Positions 12,901-24,400 of a DNA stretch of 64,000 nt are shown piece after piece. The position numbers and the translations under genes are program-made. The DNA is from Ascidia mentula (lineage: Eukaryota; Chordata; Ascidiacea; Phlebobranchia; Ascidiidae), in contig OX387201.1 in assembly GCA_947561715.1 (NCBI GenBank), positions 13,344,001 to 13,408,000 on the forward strand, given 5' to 3'. Numbering within the stretch: position 1 is the first letter of the stretch; each line of letters begins with the position of its first letter. The notes below the pieces were generated by a model. That model was not told the DNA's origin. It saw nothing but the letters and a program-made list of their open reading frames with translations, and did not search any database.

Positions 12901-15900
12901 TAATGGATCTCGTTGAATAGTTTCAGAATACTCCTGCGAAGGACCCGTGTTTAAACTTCTGAGAAGGGAAATAAATCCACAAGATACAGAGAAAATATTT
13001 TTTTTGCATTTCAAGTAACAAACAATAAATTGACGAAGGAGTTTAGCAGGCGAAACGTGGGTTAATAAAGTTACGTTTTTATTGTGCCAGAAGAACAGAC
13101 TATTAAATTAAATGACTGTAAATCGTTCTGATTTTTTTTGCATTTTTTATTGCAAACTTCAATGAAGTCCCGAAGACAATGTCATACAAATGTTAACAAA
13201 CCGTTCGAAGTTCATGTTCAACATATCTTTCGTGACAGCTCCTTTCTGCATGAGCGATATTTCCAACTTCTTTACGCTGCTGTCATCCACAGTAGCAGTC
13301 CATTCGTTGAAGGTCTTTCTCACAAATTCGTCAAGAGCTGTGGCAAGTTGTTGGTAAGCTGTGCGTGTTTCCATACCGAGGCCGATCTCAGGCAGAAAAT
13401 AAGCTCGCTTCAATTCCTGGAAAAGAAATTTTTTAATATTATCTGTGGCGTATATACTATTATTATAGCGACTTGTTCAAATAATAACAAAAAAAAACAA
13501 TATGTGATACTTTTAGAGTGTTAATGCGATAAAAGGTTATAAAAATATATGTAAAAAAGTTGGAGAAATAACTAACCTCCATTGGTCGATCTATTCTACG
13601 CTTGAGTGCACGAGCCCAATGAGCAGCTCCCGCGTACTTGGGTTGGTGGGCCATCATGTTGGTGACCTTTGAACTCAACTCCTTCTTTACGTTGTTCAAT
13701 TCCTCATTGAACATGGAATAAACCTGTGGTGTGCCAAAAACAACGAGGTGAAAAAACAGAATGCATATTTCATCTAAATGTGAATATTCGAATTAAATAT
13801 CTTTTGACACAAAAGTACAAGCAATAACGAAAAAAACAATATGTGTAGTGAATAAATAAAGATAAAGTGGACTGATTCTGGTTCATTTACACAATCCCAC
13901 AATCGTGACGACATTTATATACTGCTACAAACATGCGATATCAGAAAACGAGCAATAATTGCAGCAATAATTGGTATTGACTACACTTGCAAACCATAGG
14001 GATGTTTTTGTTACAGATACATTGACTGAGTTGTTACATTTGTACCTCTACAGTCTTTTTGTCAATTGTTCTTTTAATCGACTCCCGAGCTGACAGATGT
14101 TGGAAGACGTCCAAAAGCATCACTCCCTCCTCAATAGTGTTCACAGTCTCAAATGCTGACGTAATCAAGTTTTGCGTCATTACTTCCAGATCCTTTACAC
14201 CGGCGCGGAATCTGCAACAAGCGTAGTAATGGGTTGAATTTGGAAACACATCGTACTGCATTGCAAACAAACAATTGTTTTCTACTTTTTTGTGTTATCA
14301 AGACAATTTAAAAACAGGGTGAGAATGATACTGACTTGTTGTAATCATCATGCCACGACGTGTTTTTAACATCAAGTATTCCCTTCTTTACTGTTTGTAG
14401 AATTTGCAAATGTTTTTCAAATGTTCCTTCGATTTCAAGCAAACTCCTTTCTATAAATGGACCGCGTTGACCACAGAATGATGGTAGATCCGTTTTGTTT
14501 CCGTCCTCACTGCGAATTATTACATAATATAAAAGTGTGAATAATCATTTTGTTTCGCTGGTATTTCTTCCGCAAATATGCAATAGAATAATTACCGTGA
14601 AGATATTGCTTGGGTAAATATCATGTTTACAAACTATTATATTTCGAACGACAATTAACTAACAATGGTGTTTAAACAAACGAGTCACGACTTCAGGCAA
14701 TCGAATCCTTTGTTCGTAAACCAAAGTGATCAGGTTACACAGGAAGCAAACAACTTGTTGGGCGACTATTACGTTAAAGTGGAAGATATTTAACTCCGCC
14801 AACCATTATGTGGCTTACTATTACTCTTAGTGTTATTTTTACCATTTGGTAACGTGTAGTTTCAACAGATTAATCGCTGTTATTTGGATCATTGAAATCA
14901 TGAATGTATCAACACTAACCGTCGAGCGAAATTCTTTTGACATTCGCACACTTCCATTAGATCTTTGCAACGTTGGACGAATGCGTCGACTTGAGCAAAT
15001 ATCGAGCTTTGATCCAAAACCCAACCAAATGTGGAGAACCTGAAAAGGCACGTTCGACAAATATTTTAAAACAATATCTACACGTTTTTCACAACTGAGT
15101 GAATGCATAAAGTTTTTTATTTTTCAAACTTTTTTCACACAAGTTACAAAACAAAATTAAATTTGATCCAAGAAGAATAAAATCTTATGTCGTAGCCAAA
15201 AACTAAGGTAACTTATACAGCAATACGTAACTTTAAAGCACGCCCCAATATATAGATTGCAGTTGAAAAAGTGTAAATGTGCCTCCAGTACCTGTGGTGA
15301 ATGACCGCGTTCACTCGGTATATTTCCTTCCAAGCCAAGCAGCATTCAATGCAGTTTGTGAGGACAACCATGCTACTATCAACATAACCGTCAAAAATAC
15401 GGTCTAGTGATATTTCGCGGCAACAAACACGAATCACTTCATTGCTCAGTTTGCGAAATAAAGCCGTCAATCGTTCCCTGAACAAATTTTAATGTAACAA
15501 TGACTTGCGTTGTTGAGAATTCAATGGCTGTGCTGTGTCGTGGCTTTGTGGAAATTACCTTACCTTGAATTGTAATGGGGTGCGTTAGTCCAGATGACCC
15601 TGATGGTCTTTACTATGTCAGGGAGCAACTTGTGCACATCTTTTGGTGTTGATGTAGCCAGTTTCTCACAAGGTGCTTTAAACAAGGAAAGGAAACGCAG
15701 GTTGCTCTGTGCCTGGGCAGATCCATCCTGAATCAGTTTAGAAAGCTTCTTGAACGGGACAACATATGAAGACTTTGCAATTTCCAAGATCTTTTGTATC
15801 TTTTTCACACCAGGCTTGTCAAGCTGGGAGCTGAGACCTAAATTTGATGGCAAGGAATTAATTAGGGTAGATTTTATTACAGACTTGTGAGTTTAAAGTC

Positions 15901-18527
15901 ATTGCACTGGGTTTTTGCATTAAGCAGGTCATTTGCTGAATAATTACATGAAACAAGCTTTTCATTGTATTTTTGTCATTATTTTTATGAAACTGATGAA
16001 CACCATTGCTTTTATTAACATTAGTTATGAAGATAAAATGTTTTTTTGGAATCTCTTTTTCAGCTCCAGACAACTCAACACAATTTGATCTGTTATTAGG
16101 CTTACAGAAAAACATTAGTTGTACCACTTTGATTTAAAACTAGAGCCAGAGGTCCCCAATGCTGGGTCATCTACCAGTACTGGTCTTTGAGGCATTTCAA
16201 ACCGGTCCACAGAGGAATTACAAATTATTGAACATATGAGAATGAAATACGCTTTATGCATGCAGCTATGATATCAGGTTGCGCTAGAGAGAGTTGTAAC
16301 TGGTTATTTGTTTTATTGTATTGATCTACCATCTTTGAGGGCTGGTCCTTAAAAATATTATTTGTATATACTCATGATATACTTGCATTAGATTACTGTG
16401 TAGTGCAAAACACAGGGCCCCTGAACTAGAGTATAAAATACCGGAAAGGTCGATACATCTGTTGTTCCAAAAGTTTATTTCTTCCAGAGGTCCCGCACTT
16501 TCTGCAGTTTCCAGTGCCTCTTGTGCATTAAGAACCTCTTTTATCTGACGTGTCCAGTGAATCATTGCAGCTAAACAAACATATTAAGTATATATGTATT
16601 GTGTTTTGCTAATGTAACTCATTGTAGTCCTGTTTGAAACATCCAGATTTCGCAAATTACATGTACTGAGTAGTGATGTGTTACGCCGGATATTGACCAA
16701 TTTTCAATACCCAGATTTCAATATCCTAAAAGCGGACAAACATTTCGCAAATTACTCGTTTTTGGGACCCAGTCTGTTATACTCGCCGAAGTAAGATTTT
16801 TCTGTTATTTGTTATTAAGGTTTTTCATGACGTGTTATACCACATTAATAAATGCCCACGTTTATTTGTTCCACTCATGACAGGCTAACCTTAACATTAT
16901 TTTGTTTGGCAATCAAACATTTTTGCCATAATACGCGAATCAGTGTTAAAAACCGCCAGATCCAAATTATCCGGCCGGATTTGATTATTAACTATCCGGA
17001 TCCGGCCGGGCCGGATAATTCGGGACTGGGAACATCACTAGTACTGACATATCTATTATACACACATATCAAACCCTGGGCAATTTTCTTATTATACTGC
17101 CGCAAAACCATAATTTGATAACATATAGAATGATCTGGTAGTCAGGATAGCTTATTGAAAACAGAAAAATATATTACATTCATTACAGTACAAAAAAATT
17201 TCTACTAACATGTAATACTAACTTTCTAATCTTTGCACTAATTCTTTATTCTTGGCCACGATCTGAGCAGATATCTCAAGTCCTTCTTTTGGTATGTACA
17301 AAACTGTTTTTCCCTTCATCTTGTGCTTAATGTCAGTTAAACTTGCCAGAAATCTACACAAGGAGGCAAAATATGTCACATGCCCAAATACAAATTCATT
17401 GATATCATAACAATAACAGATACAATCATGCTTTAATGCACAACACAAGCAACCTGTGTAGATGAGCACTAAAATCATTTTTGATGCTGTCTGGCCAATT
17501 CGGGTTTTTGAAGAACATGGGTGCATAAACTCCATTCATAATTCTCAACAAACTGTCAATATATCCCGATCGTAGAGTTCCCCATTGCACAAACAAACTG
17601 AAGTTTTCTTGTGTGATTCTTGTAGATGACTTCAACACTCTTTAAATTAAGGTTTATATAAATTAGTGGAATGCTCATTGTATGGTGTCCAGTCAAGTGA
17701 ACTCTAAAAAATACCAATGCAGTAGTCCCTTGGACAGCAATTAATATTCTTTCAAATGTAAATTGTTTAAATAGATAATAACAAACAATGAAATCACATA
17801 CTTAATAAAGTATACAAGTTCATCTGCATTTTGATGGTTTGGAACAGTTGGTTCAACCACTAATCCATTGACCTAAAAACACAATAATACTAAGTAAAAA
17901 CATTCTTAAACATCCCTATTGAAATTCAACTAGGTAAAAACAAAACAAAAGGTTTACACAAAAGTAAAGGTACTTTGTTCATGGCAAAGAACAAAAAACA
18001 ACAAAACATTTACAGCATCCATGTAAACAACAAGAAGTTTCATGCTATTGTCCGAGAGAAAAGCTTCTATGATCATGTTGTGATTGTCTGTCCATGATTC
18101 TGCATTGGTACCTCCTATTGTAATCCTTGATTTGATCAAGTAAGTCTAAAAAAATGTGTAAATCACCTAAATGTCTTGAAAAAATATACATAATTTGACT
18201 AATGAAAATACCATGTCACTTGGGCCATTGTCTGACCCACTGTCTCCTCCATTTACCGAACCTGTCAAGAAATAATTTTTAGCAAAAGTAAACTGTTGAC
18301 TGTACAATACAGTTATAGGAATAACAGTTTTTGTTAGAAATGCATACACGCATTGAAAGAATGGGCTAATTTAAACAGTGTCATGCAAAAATGAATGTTA
18401 GTTTCATCTTTCATTTTGTGTCAATTAACTGCCGACAGCCGAGCAACTTACCAGCTGGAGACTTGTTTGCGCTTTGTGCTCCTGCACTGGGTGCAACAAT
18501 ATCTTCTACTGGTCCTTCTTCTTCCAT
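3995..18527 (-). CDS. DNAH2: Axonemal dynein heavy chain 2, tail and linker half (36 exons; motor exons not in window)
   Basis: This is the heavy chain of an inner-arm axonemal dynein in cilia and sperm flagella. Exons on the minus strand: 18452-18527, 18212-18261, 18014-18145, 17802-17872, 17454-17639, 17223-17353, 16442-16570, 15564-15837, 15292-15477, 14920-15039, 14336-14509, 14046-14211, 13577-13723, 13202-13416, 12799-12933, 12507-12675, 12128-12238, 11943-12071, 11405-11590, 10595-10754, 10057-10249, 9606-9806, 9185-9341, 8751-8983, 8241-8367, 7881-8021, 7630-7758, 6976-7107, 6738-6814, 6277-6463, 5675-5813, 5374-5534, 4943-5087, 4673-4809, 4396-4506, 3995-4183. They sum to 5,406 nt (1,802 codons) with phase kept throughout. 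The N-terminal DHC_N1 tail includes MIHWTRQIKEVLNAQEALET; the DHC_N2 linker includes RFYFLSNDDLLEILGQSRNP and WAxxQVVITASQIQWT-like sequence. These match vertebrate DNAH2, as I recall it, almost residue by residue. Family proteins are about 4,400 aa, so only the pre-motor part is here. It ends at LRLYWDK, just before AAA1. Confidence 0.93.
5896..6142 (+). mobile_element. Hammerhead-ribozyme retroposon, copy A
   Basis: This 247-bp insertion lies in the DNAH2 intron between 5814 and 6276. It is flanked by a perfect 12-bp target duplication, AGAAAAACAATA (5884-5895 and 6143-6154), which suggests retroposition. Its right half matches the reverse complement of copy B (21728-21895). Its left half adds a second, inverted and degraded ribozyme unit at about 5925-5985. 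No coding capacity and no poly(A) tail, so it is a non-autonomous element mobilised in trans. Confidence 0.8.
6082..6134 (+). ncRNA. Type I hammerhead ribozyme (copy A)
   Basis: All parts of a hammerhead are present in order. Stem I 5' strand AGCTGCA (6082-6088); core CTGATGA (6089-6095); stem II GACCT/AGGTC closed by TTT (6096-6108); core GAAA (6109-6112); stem III ACAG/CTGT with a 7-nt loop (6112-6126); C17 at 6127, giving the cleavage triplet GTC; stem I 3' strand TGCAGCT (6128-6134). Stem I is seven perfect pairs. Predicted self-cleavage falls between 6127 and 6128, 15 nt before the element's 3' end. The identical 53 nt occur in copy B. A short stem III with an open stem I is the layout known for animal retroelement hammerheads. 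Confidence 0.88.
7265..7553. mobile_element. hAT-type MITE with perfect 8-bp TSD
   Basis: A 289-bp insertion in a DNAH2 intron. Ends are CAGGGTTTCTCAAACT on the left and the complementary GGTTTGAGAACCCTTG on the right, typical of hAT terminal inverted repeats. The 8-bp duplication TTCTAGAA is intact at 7257-7264 and 7554-7561. No transposase frame, hence non-autonomous. Confidence 0.82.
8443..8565. repeat. Foldback repeat (about 45-bp imperfect arms)
   Basis: Two arms, about 8443-8487 and 8518-8565, are near-complementary (shared segment near GGTCGTTATT ... AATAACGACC). A 30-bp spacer separates them. It sits in the DNAH2 intron between exons 24 and 25. Each arm holds a GATGA ... GAAA-like pair bracketing a short stem, recalling a worn hammerhead core, but pairing is poor. 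No target duplication was recognised. Confidence 0.55.
16671..17040. mobile_element. hAT-type MITE with 8-bp TSD (7/8)
   Basis: A 370-bp element in the DNAH2 intron between 16571 and 17222. Terminal inverted repeats TAGTGATGTG and AACATCACTA frame it. Flanking octamers GTACTGAG (16663-16670) and GTACTGAC (17041-17048) match at 7 of 8. The interior near the right end holds GC-rich repeats of CCGGCCGGAT type. A partial inverted relative lies at 29742 in the U1-70K gene. Confidence 0.78.
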
Positions 18528-19655
18528 GTTAATGGACCAGTAAACAACTTTGTGCGGGCAACTTTATTAGTTCGCTAATAATTCAAAAAGCAGCGAACTG
18601 AACTGTGTCTAAAGTCCGTCGCTATAACAACGTTCACCCACACTTGCGGCGGTAAAGAGAACGCTGTGATTCTGAGGAGAACAAAAAAGTAATAACATAA
18701 ATTTAAATGGACAACATTCGATTTGCATTTTTATAATTAGTGACAAAATTGAATTAAACCATTTAAAAACAGCTGCAACCCAATTGATGTTCCAACAGAC
18801 ACGATGAGGCAATCTCGTACGAATAAAGGCCCATTCAAACACCTTCAATTATTTTGGCTTCACAGGCACCATGGCCTTACTGATTAACATTGCCTGAACG
18901 ATTTATTTTTTGGGTTCATGAACGTCCTATTTGTCATACAAAATAAATTCAGATTAACCCGTTCATTCATACACTAACATACAAAAGTTGTTTTGTTTAT
19001 CCAGGTGCAATAAGTTGATTGCATGGGTATGGTAGTATTGTTCACAAAAGTATTATGAGTGGTTTCTTCGTTTTTGTGCCTGGTAAACACCCACTCCTAA
19101 GTTGTCTGGTTGGTTCCACACCATTGATCTAGTTGTCACGTTGCGGTTGCGTGAATGTAGTGTTGAACTGAAACGTGTTTACATAATAGCTTACTTTTTT
19201 ATTCGAATGAAGCAAGTTTCAAAACCGAAAGTTTTCATTAGTGAACATTCAATTTGAGCCTATTTTCTTCAAATGTTTTTACTCAAATTTAAATTAAATT
19301 TTTGTTTAGATGTCCAAACCCATGACGCCGTGCGTTTCGGTAAACAAAACCATTCAGCTATAATTCAACACACTAAAGCCTGAAAAATTACCAACTAAAG
19401 GGAATGCTTAGTTTTGTTTGAACACTGAACTGTTGTGCTTAGTCGTCTAGAGATCCTTTAGCAAGGTCCAAGGAGTGGTGCAGCAGAGCAAATCCATCAA
19501 GATGTTTTTCTGATGCCAGCTTCGAGCCACGAAAAAGTTAACGCACCAGTGAGCCAGTGATTCAATAGGCTTTATATAGCCTTCGTTCCGTCTTGTCAAC
19601 AAGTATTCCTTCAAGCCCGCTTTTAACAGAGACCAACTGCTGAAATTTTTCTAAG
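18528..19655. other. Divergent upstream region of DNAH2 and the SLC6 gene
   Basis: About 1.1 kb between two head-to-head starts, so it must hold both promoters. No exon, RNA gene or clear repeat recognised; a possible TATA element on the right is listed separately. Confidence 0.5.
19572..19578 (+). promoter_or_regulatory. Possible TATA box of the SLC6 gene
   Basis: TATATAG lies about 80 bp upstream of the predicted start codon at 19656, a plausible core-promoter distance given a short leader. Trans-splicing, common in tunicates, could hide the true 5' end, so this is weak. Confidence 0.3.
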
Positions 19656-22600
19656 ATGACTAACGAGGTATATTGTAAATGCTACTTGTAGTTAATTCCT
19701 TTAGTCTATGTTTGCAATGAACTACAATTAACTAAACTTGCGATTGTCATTTAGTCAACCAAAGTTTTCATCATTAGGGAGACGAAAACACCGATCGCGG
19801 CAACTGGGATCGAAAGGCAGATTACCTTCTATCGTGTATTGGTTATGCTGTCGGTTTGGGCAACGTTTGGCGCTTTCCATACCTTGCATTTGAAAATGGT
19901 GGAGGTGAGTTTTTACTTTCTACCAGAAAATCAATGCTGTAGTTTCGGCATTTTAATTTAAATAATTGAAAGTTACGCTAGCTTTTCGATTATCATTGTT
20001 TTCTGGGCCAGGTGCGTTCCTTATACCGTACGTGATCATGCTTACGTTTGCCGGACTCCCTATTTTCTTCATGGAAGTTGCCTTAGGACAATTTTCAAGT
20101 CTTGGTCCCACCGCTGTTTGGAAGTTTAGTCCCATTTTCAAAGGTATGTCTTACTAATTACACGAAGAAAACTTGACACCGCACTTCAGCTGGCAGCGCA
20201 TTGTGAGAAAAAAAGGAGTGCTTGTGCGGTGACCGTATCAAATAACTTACTAAACAATGCTTCTATTTTGTATTCTTTAAAGTAATCAGAAAGGCACTTT
20301 AATCCTATTACTCTGTAATTTACGTTATCAAAATGCGAAAACGAGGCTTTTGATAATAAATTTAAATGACACTGCTTGTAAATAATCCACCTATGTTAAA
20401 AATATCTAGGTCTAAAAGTTGTGGTAAATGGTAATATTTTGTTTTTAGGCAAATATTTGTGAATTTTACGTCTTAGGTGTTGGGATTTGCATGGTGGTTC
20501 TGAGTGCATTTGTGGGCATCTACTACAACGTGATCATCGCTTACACCGTCTTCTATTTTTTCTCGTCATTAACGTCACTGTTGCCATGGGAATCGTGCAG
20601 CAATTGGTGGAACAACCCCACGACTTGCAGCACCAGTTTCAGTACGTCAAATTAAACCCAGAATTGTTCTAAAGGTGTTTCACGCTTTTTCACATGCTGT
20701 TTGTTTCAGGCGAGTCTTGCACGGTGAACCTGACTGGAATAACAAAGAACCTAGACGCGGAAGCTTTCATTAATATGTCAAACACTTTAACAGGGACGGG
20801 AGACATATTTCGACAAGGTCCGATATTTTCGTTTCGTCGGTTAGGAAATAAATTGTCTGGAAAGTGATTGGTGTCGCAGGTTTTGAACAAATTTGTTTTA
20901 AATAAACGACTTAAAACTGTTACTTATATATTTTTAATTTGTTAATGTGGTTGTATGCTGCATTTTCACAGTTTCTAGGATTGATGCCATAGGACTGGCA
21001 GGCGCTCTTCGCAGAAATAGATCTGATATCGGGTGCGCTACCTTCACATCCTCGAGAGGTACCAGTCCAAGCGAGGAATATTGGAAGTAAGTTGGAATCT
21101 TCGGGAAAAAGCATAGGAGCGTTTATGCTAACAAAATTACCTTTTTTAAAAGTTTAAGTTAAAATATCTTAAAAATGAAAGCCACTAAAGTTGCAATTTG
21201 AAAAAACATACGAACATACTATTGGCTTTCATTTACAAGCTATTATAAATTTTATGAAATCTGATCATGCGCCTTTGTTTTTAGCAATTATGCCCTAAAT
21301 CTTGCTCCTGACATAAACCCGGAAAGCAACGGATCGGTGAATACTCATTTAGCATTAAGCCTAATGGTTGCTTGGATTGTTGTTTTCTACAGTCTTATAC
21401 GTGGAATCAAGTCTTCCGGCAAGGTGCATATTAACTTCTTGTGCTTTGCAAATATACAACAACATAAAAACGAACTTATTGTCATAAACTACTAAAAAAC
21501 TTCATTTAGTGTTTGTGGAAAACAAGTTAGAATGAAAATATACATCTAAAGTTGTTGAAATACAGGTTGTCTACTTCACCGCTTTGTTTCCATACGTGGT
21601 TTTGCTTATTCTTCTCATCAGAGGAGCGACGTTGGAAGGAGCTTACGATGGTGTCCAATATTACATTGGAAGTCAATCCAACTTGGAAAAACTTGGCGAT
21701 GCAGAGGTATACAACAAAAAATAAATCTGTGTATAAGCTGCAGACAGATGGCCACTGTTTCGACCTAAAAGGTCTCATCAGTGCAGCTGGTGTGACTATA
21801 AGACGAACTTTGCAGACTAAACGGCCAAGCAAAGACTTCCACTTTGTGGTGACTATACAGTCACAAATTCATATTATTGGCTCCACATTGCTTATCAAAA
21901 AATAAATCGTTTAAATCATTGTTTTAAAAATGGCGATAGTTTACTAGCACAAAAGTTGGAGTTATTTTACTACTCCTTACATATCGCCATGGGCATTTTC
22001 ATATCCTATTTCAAAGTTCTTTGCAGAGTAAGGACTAAAATTTTTAATTCGTAATACACGAACCAACTACAGTATAGTGAACAAAGGACCCATACCCCTC
22101 ATTATTACCCACTCATTAATTACAGGTTTGGAAAGCGGCAGCAACACAGATTTTCTTCTCGTTGAGTGCAGCGTGGGGAGGATTAATCGCTCTTTCCTCT
22201 TACAATAAATTCAACAACAACTGTTTCTACGATGCAATTATAGTTTGCTCAGTTAACTGCGCCACTTCTCTGTTTGCCGGATTCGCCATTTTCACAGTTG
22301 TGGGACATATGGCGTTTCGATTGGGAAAGCGCGTAGACGAAGTGGTTGATTCAGGTAAATGCGCCTTCCTCTTGCCTGGCGTTATATGTTATGATTCACA
22401 ATATATTATAAAGCCAAAATAGTGCCAAAATTTAATTGATTTGAAAAGCGCCTAATCCAGAGTTTATATAAATTAATTAAGTAAAACATCGGAAATGTGT
22501 AATTTACCTTATCGTTTTAGGATTTGGACTTGCGTTCGTCGCTTATCCAGAAGCGATTGCGCAACTTCCAGTCTCTCCTCTCTGGGCGGTACTCTTCTTC

Positions 22601-24322
22601 CTCATGCTCTTCACACTTGGACTCGACAGTCAGTTCACCATCCTGGAAACAGTGAGCACAGCCATAATCGACTCCTACCCGAGGCAATTGAGATCACGAA
22701 GATGGCAACTCATGTTGTTTCTCGCTGTTATTATGTTCTTGCTTGGCCTCGTCTGTGTTACAAACGTAAGTCCACCAGCTACATTAATGCTTTTTGTGTG
22801 TATCACAACGTAAGTACGAAAAATATGAGAATAAATGGTTACGTAATTAGGCAATCACGCCTGTAATCGCGATAAGGTTGCTTGTTTTGCTGTCCTTTTT
22901 GCAACATTACAGTTTATTTGACATGAAAAACGTATGTAGATTTAACTATTCGTTGTAATTATGCAAACCCTCTGACCACCACCATTTATAGCATGGTGAG
23001 AACTTCACATAGTTGAAACCCAGTATTACCTTTATTTCTAACTGCTTTTACCAAACTGCTTTAGACGGGAATTTATTGGGTGAATCTAATCGATCATTAT
23101 GCTGCTGGTTGGGGTTTGCTCCTGGTTGCCGTCTTCGAGCTTTTCGGTGTTTGTTACATCTACGGTGGAAACAGGTTTATTGAGGACATAGAAATGATGA
23201 TCGGAAAGAAAAGCTGGGCGTTCTGGTTATTCTGGAGAGCTTGCTGGTTCTTCATATCACCTTTACTTTTGACAGTAAGACCATTTTTGCTTGTGCAGAA
23301 TCACGACAACTTTAAATCACTACATGAAACCAAATTTTCTAAAACAGTCTTTGGTAAAAATGATATTATGATTTACTTGCATATTTGTTCCATAACAACA
23401 GAAACGGGAGTTAACTATATATTATTATAGGTTATCTCTTGGTTGCCAATGCCTAACAATAGTATAAACCTTGCGGATATATAACACATGATTTTGTCCT
23501 ATAGATTTTACTGAACAGGATAAGATTAGTTTTTTGTTTAACCAAATGCCAGTCCAACTATTTTTCTCGCCTTGAAGAAAGCCAGTTTGTTATCAGTCTC
23601 CTGTTTCGTTCTCAACTATTTAGAAAAAGCAGCCATGCGTGCATACGGCAAACCGCACCCCTTTCAGCAACGTATACGTCATTGCTTTGGCGCACATATT
23701 CAGTTGCATAAAAAAGGGGCTTCAGCAAGTCGGTTCCCAGTGTCTATAACATGAAAAAACATTATACTATTTGAATTCTCTCCAACATTGGTACAACTTC
23801 TAGGGCACTGAAATGATGCTTGTTTTACTATTAATTTTAGGCTGTTCTTGTTTGGTCTTTGGTGACTTTTGCCACTCCAACTTATGGTGATTACACTTAC
23901 CCACCATTTGCCAATGTTATTGGATGGCTTATTATAGCTGCGGCAGTTATCTCTATTCCGCTATTCGCTGGTATTGCAATCTACAAAAGCAAAGGCAACA
24001 TTTTCAAGGTAACATTCTCTGCTGAAATTTTGTTAATAATGGCTAACCGAGAGAGTGGATATGCAAAAAATTTATAACTTACTTATAAAGTTAAAGCCTA
24101 AACAACAACACTTTTATATTTTTCTCTCACCAGGCTGGAATGGCAACTTCGGATTGGGGTCCCTACCTGAAACAACACCGCGGCAGTCGATATGCCAACA
24201 TGGACGAACCACACGAGGCATTGGAAATTGTGAAGGAAAGAGCTGATGCCAAGAAGAAGGAAAATGGGTCTGAAAATCCGACTTACAAGGTGGATGACGA
24301 AATGGCACAAACAAAAATGTGA
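19656..24322 (+). CDS. Na+/Cl--dependent SLC6 transporter, glycine/neutral amino-acid clade
   Basis: A plasma-membrane symporter of about 12 spans. Exons: 19656-19667, 19778-19904, 20012-20143, 20477-20641, 20710-20817, 20972-21086, 21285-21423, 21566-21706, 22126-22354, 22521-22765, 23065-23274, 23841-24008, 24134-24322. They total 1,980 nt (659 aa), all in phase. The TM1 signature is [15 protein letters not shown] (from residue 26), with GGGAF starting TM2. The extracellular loop 2 motif [10 protein letters not shown] is followed by several N-glycosylation sequons. LTLGLDSQF marks TM8 and [11 protein letters not shown] the cytosolic tail. These resemble SLC6A5, SLC6A9 and SLC6A14 more than monoamine transporters; the TM1 monoamine aspartate is absent. 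The N-terminus is very short, unlike GlyT2. The paralogue and substrate cannot be settled by eye. Copy B of the hammerhead retroposon sits in intron 8. Confidence 0.93.
21728..21895 (-). mobile_element. Hammerhead-ribozyme retroposon, copy B
   Basis: A 168-bp insertion in SLC6 intron 8, just past the donor at 21707. It is bounded by a perfect 13-bp target duplication, CAAAAAATAAATC (21715-21727 and 21896-21908). Read on the minus strand, it begins ATAAGCAATGTGG and ends with the ribozyme plus an 8-nt tail. This is the simplest full-length form seen here. It has no reading frame, no tRNA-type promoter boxes that I can find, and no poly(A) tail. Confidence 0.85.
21736..21788 (-). ncRNA. Type I hammerhead ribozyme (copy B)
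   Basis: Identical over all 53 nt to the copy-A ribozyme (6082-6134), in the opposite orientation. On the minus strand: stem I arms 21788-21782 and 21742-21736, CTGATGA 21781-21775, stem II 21774-21762, GAAA 21761-21758, stem III down to 21744. Cleavage is predicted between 21743 and 21742. The gene runs on the plus strand, so the ribozyme is antisense to the SLC6 transcript and should not cut it. Confidence 0.88.
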
Positions 24323-24394
24323 AGTCAATTCAATGACATTATGACCATCGCGCTTTATCGCTTTACTAACAACAAAATGTTACTGAAACATCCT

Positions 24395-24400
24395 AATAAA
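24395..24400 (+). terminator. Poly(A) signal of the SLC6 gene
   Basis: AATAAA 73 nt past the stop codon is the first canonical hexamer downstream of the transporter. Confidence 0.5.

Noticed and set aside
16141-16260. CAGAGGTCCCCAATGCTGGG segment as another hAT element
   Set aside because: The left end and ACCGGTCCAC string look hAT-like, but no matching right end or duplication could be found.
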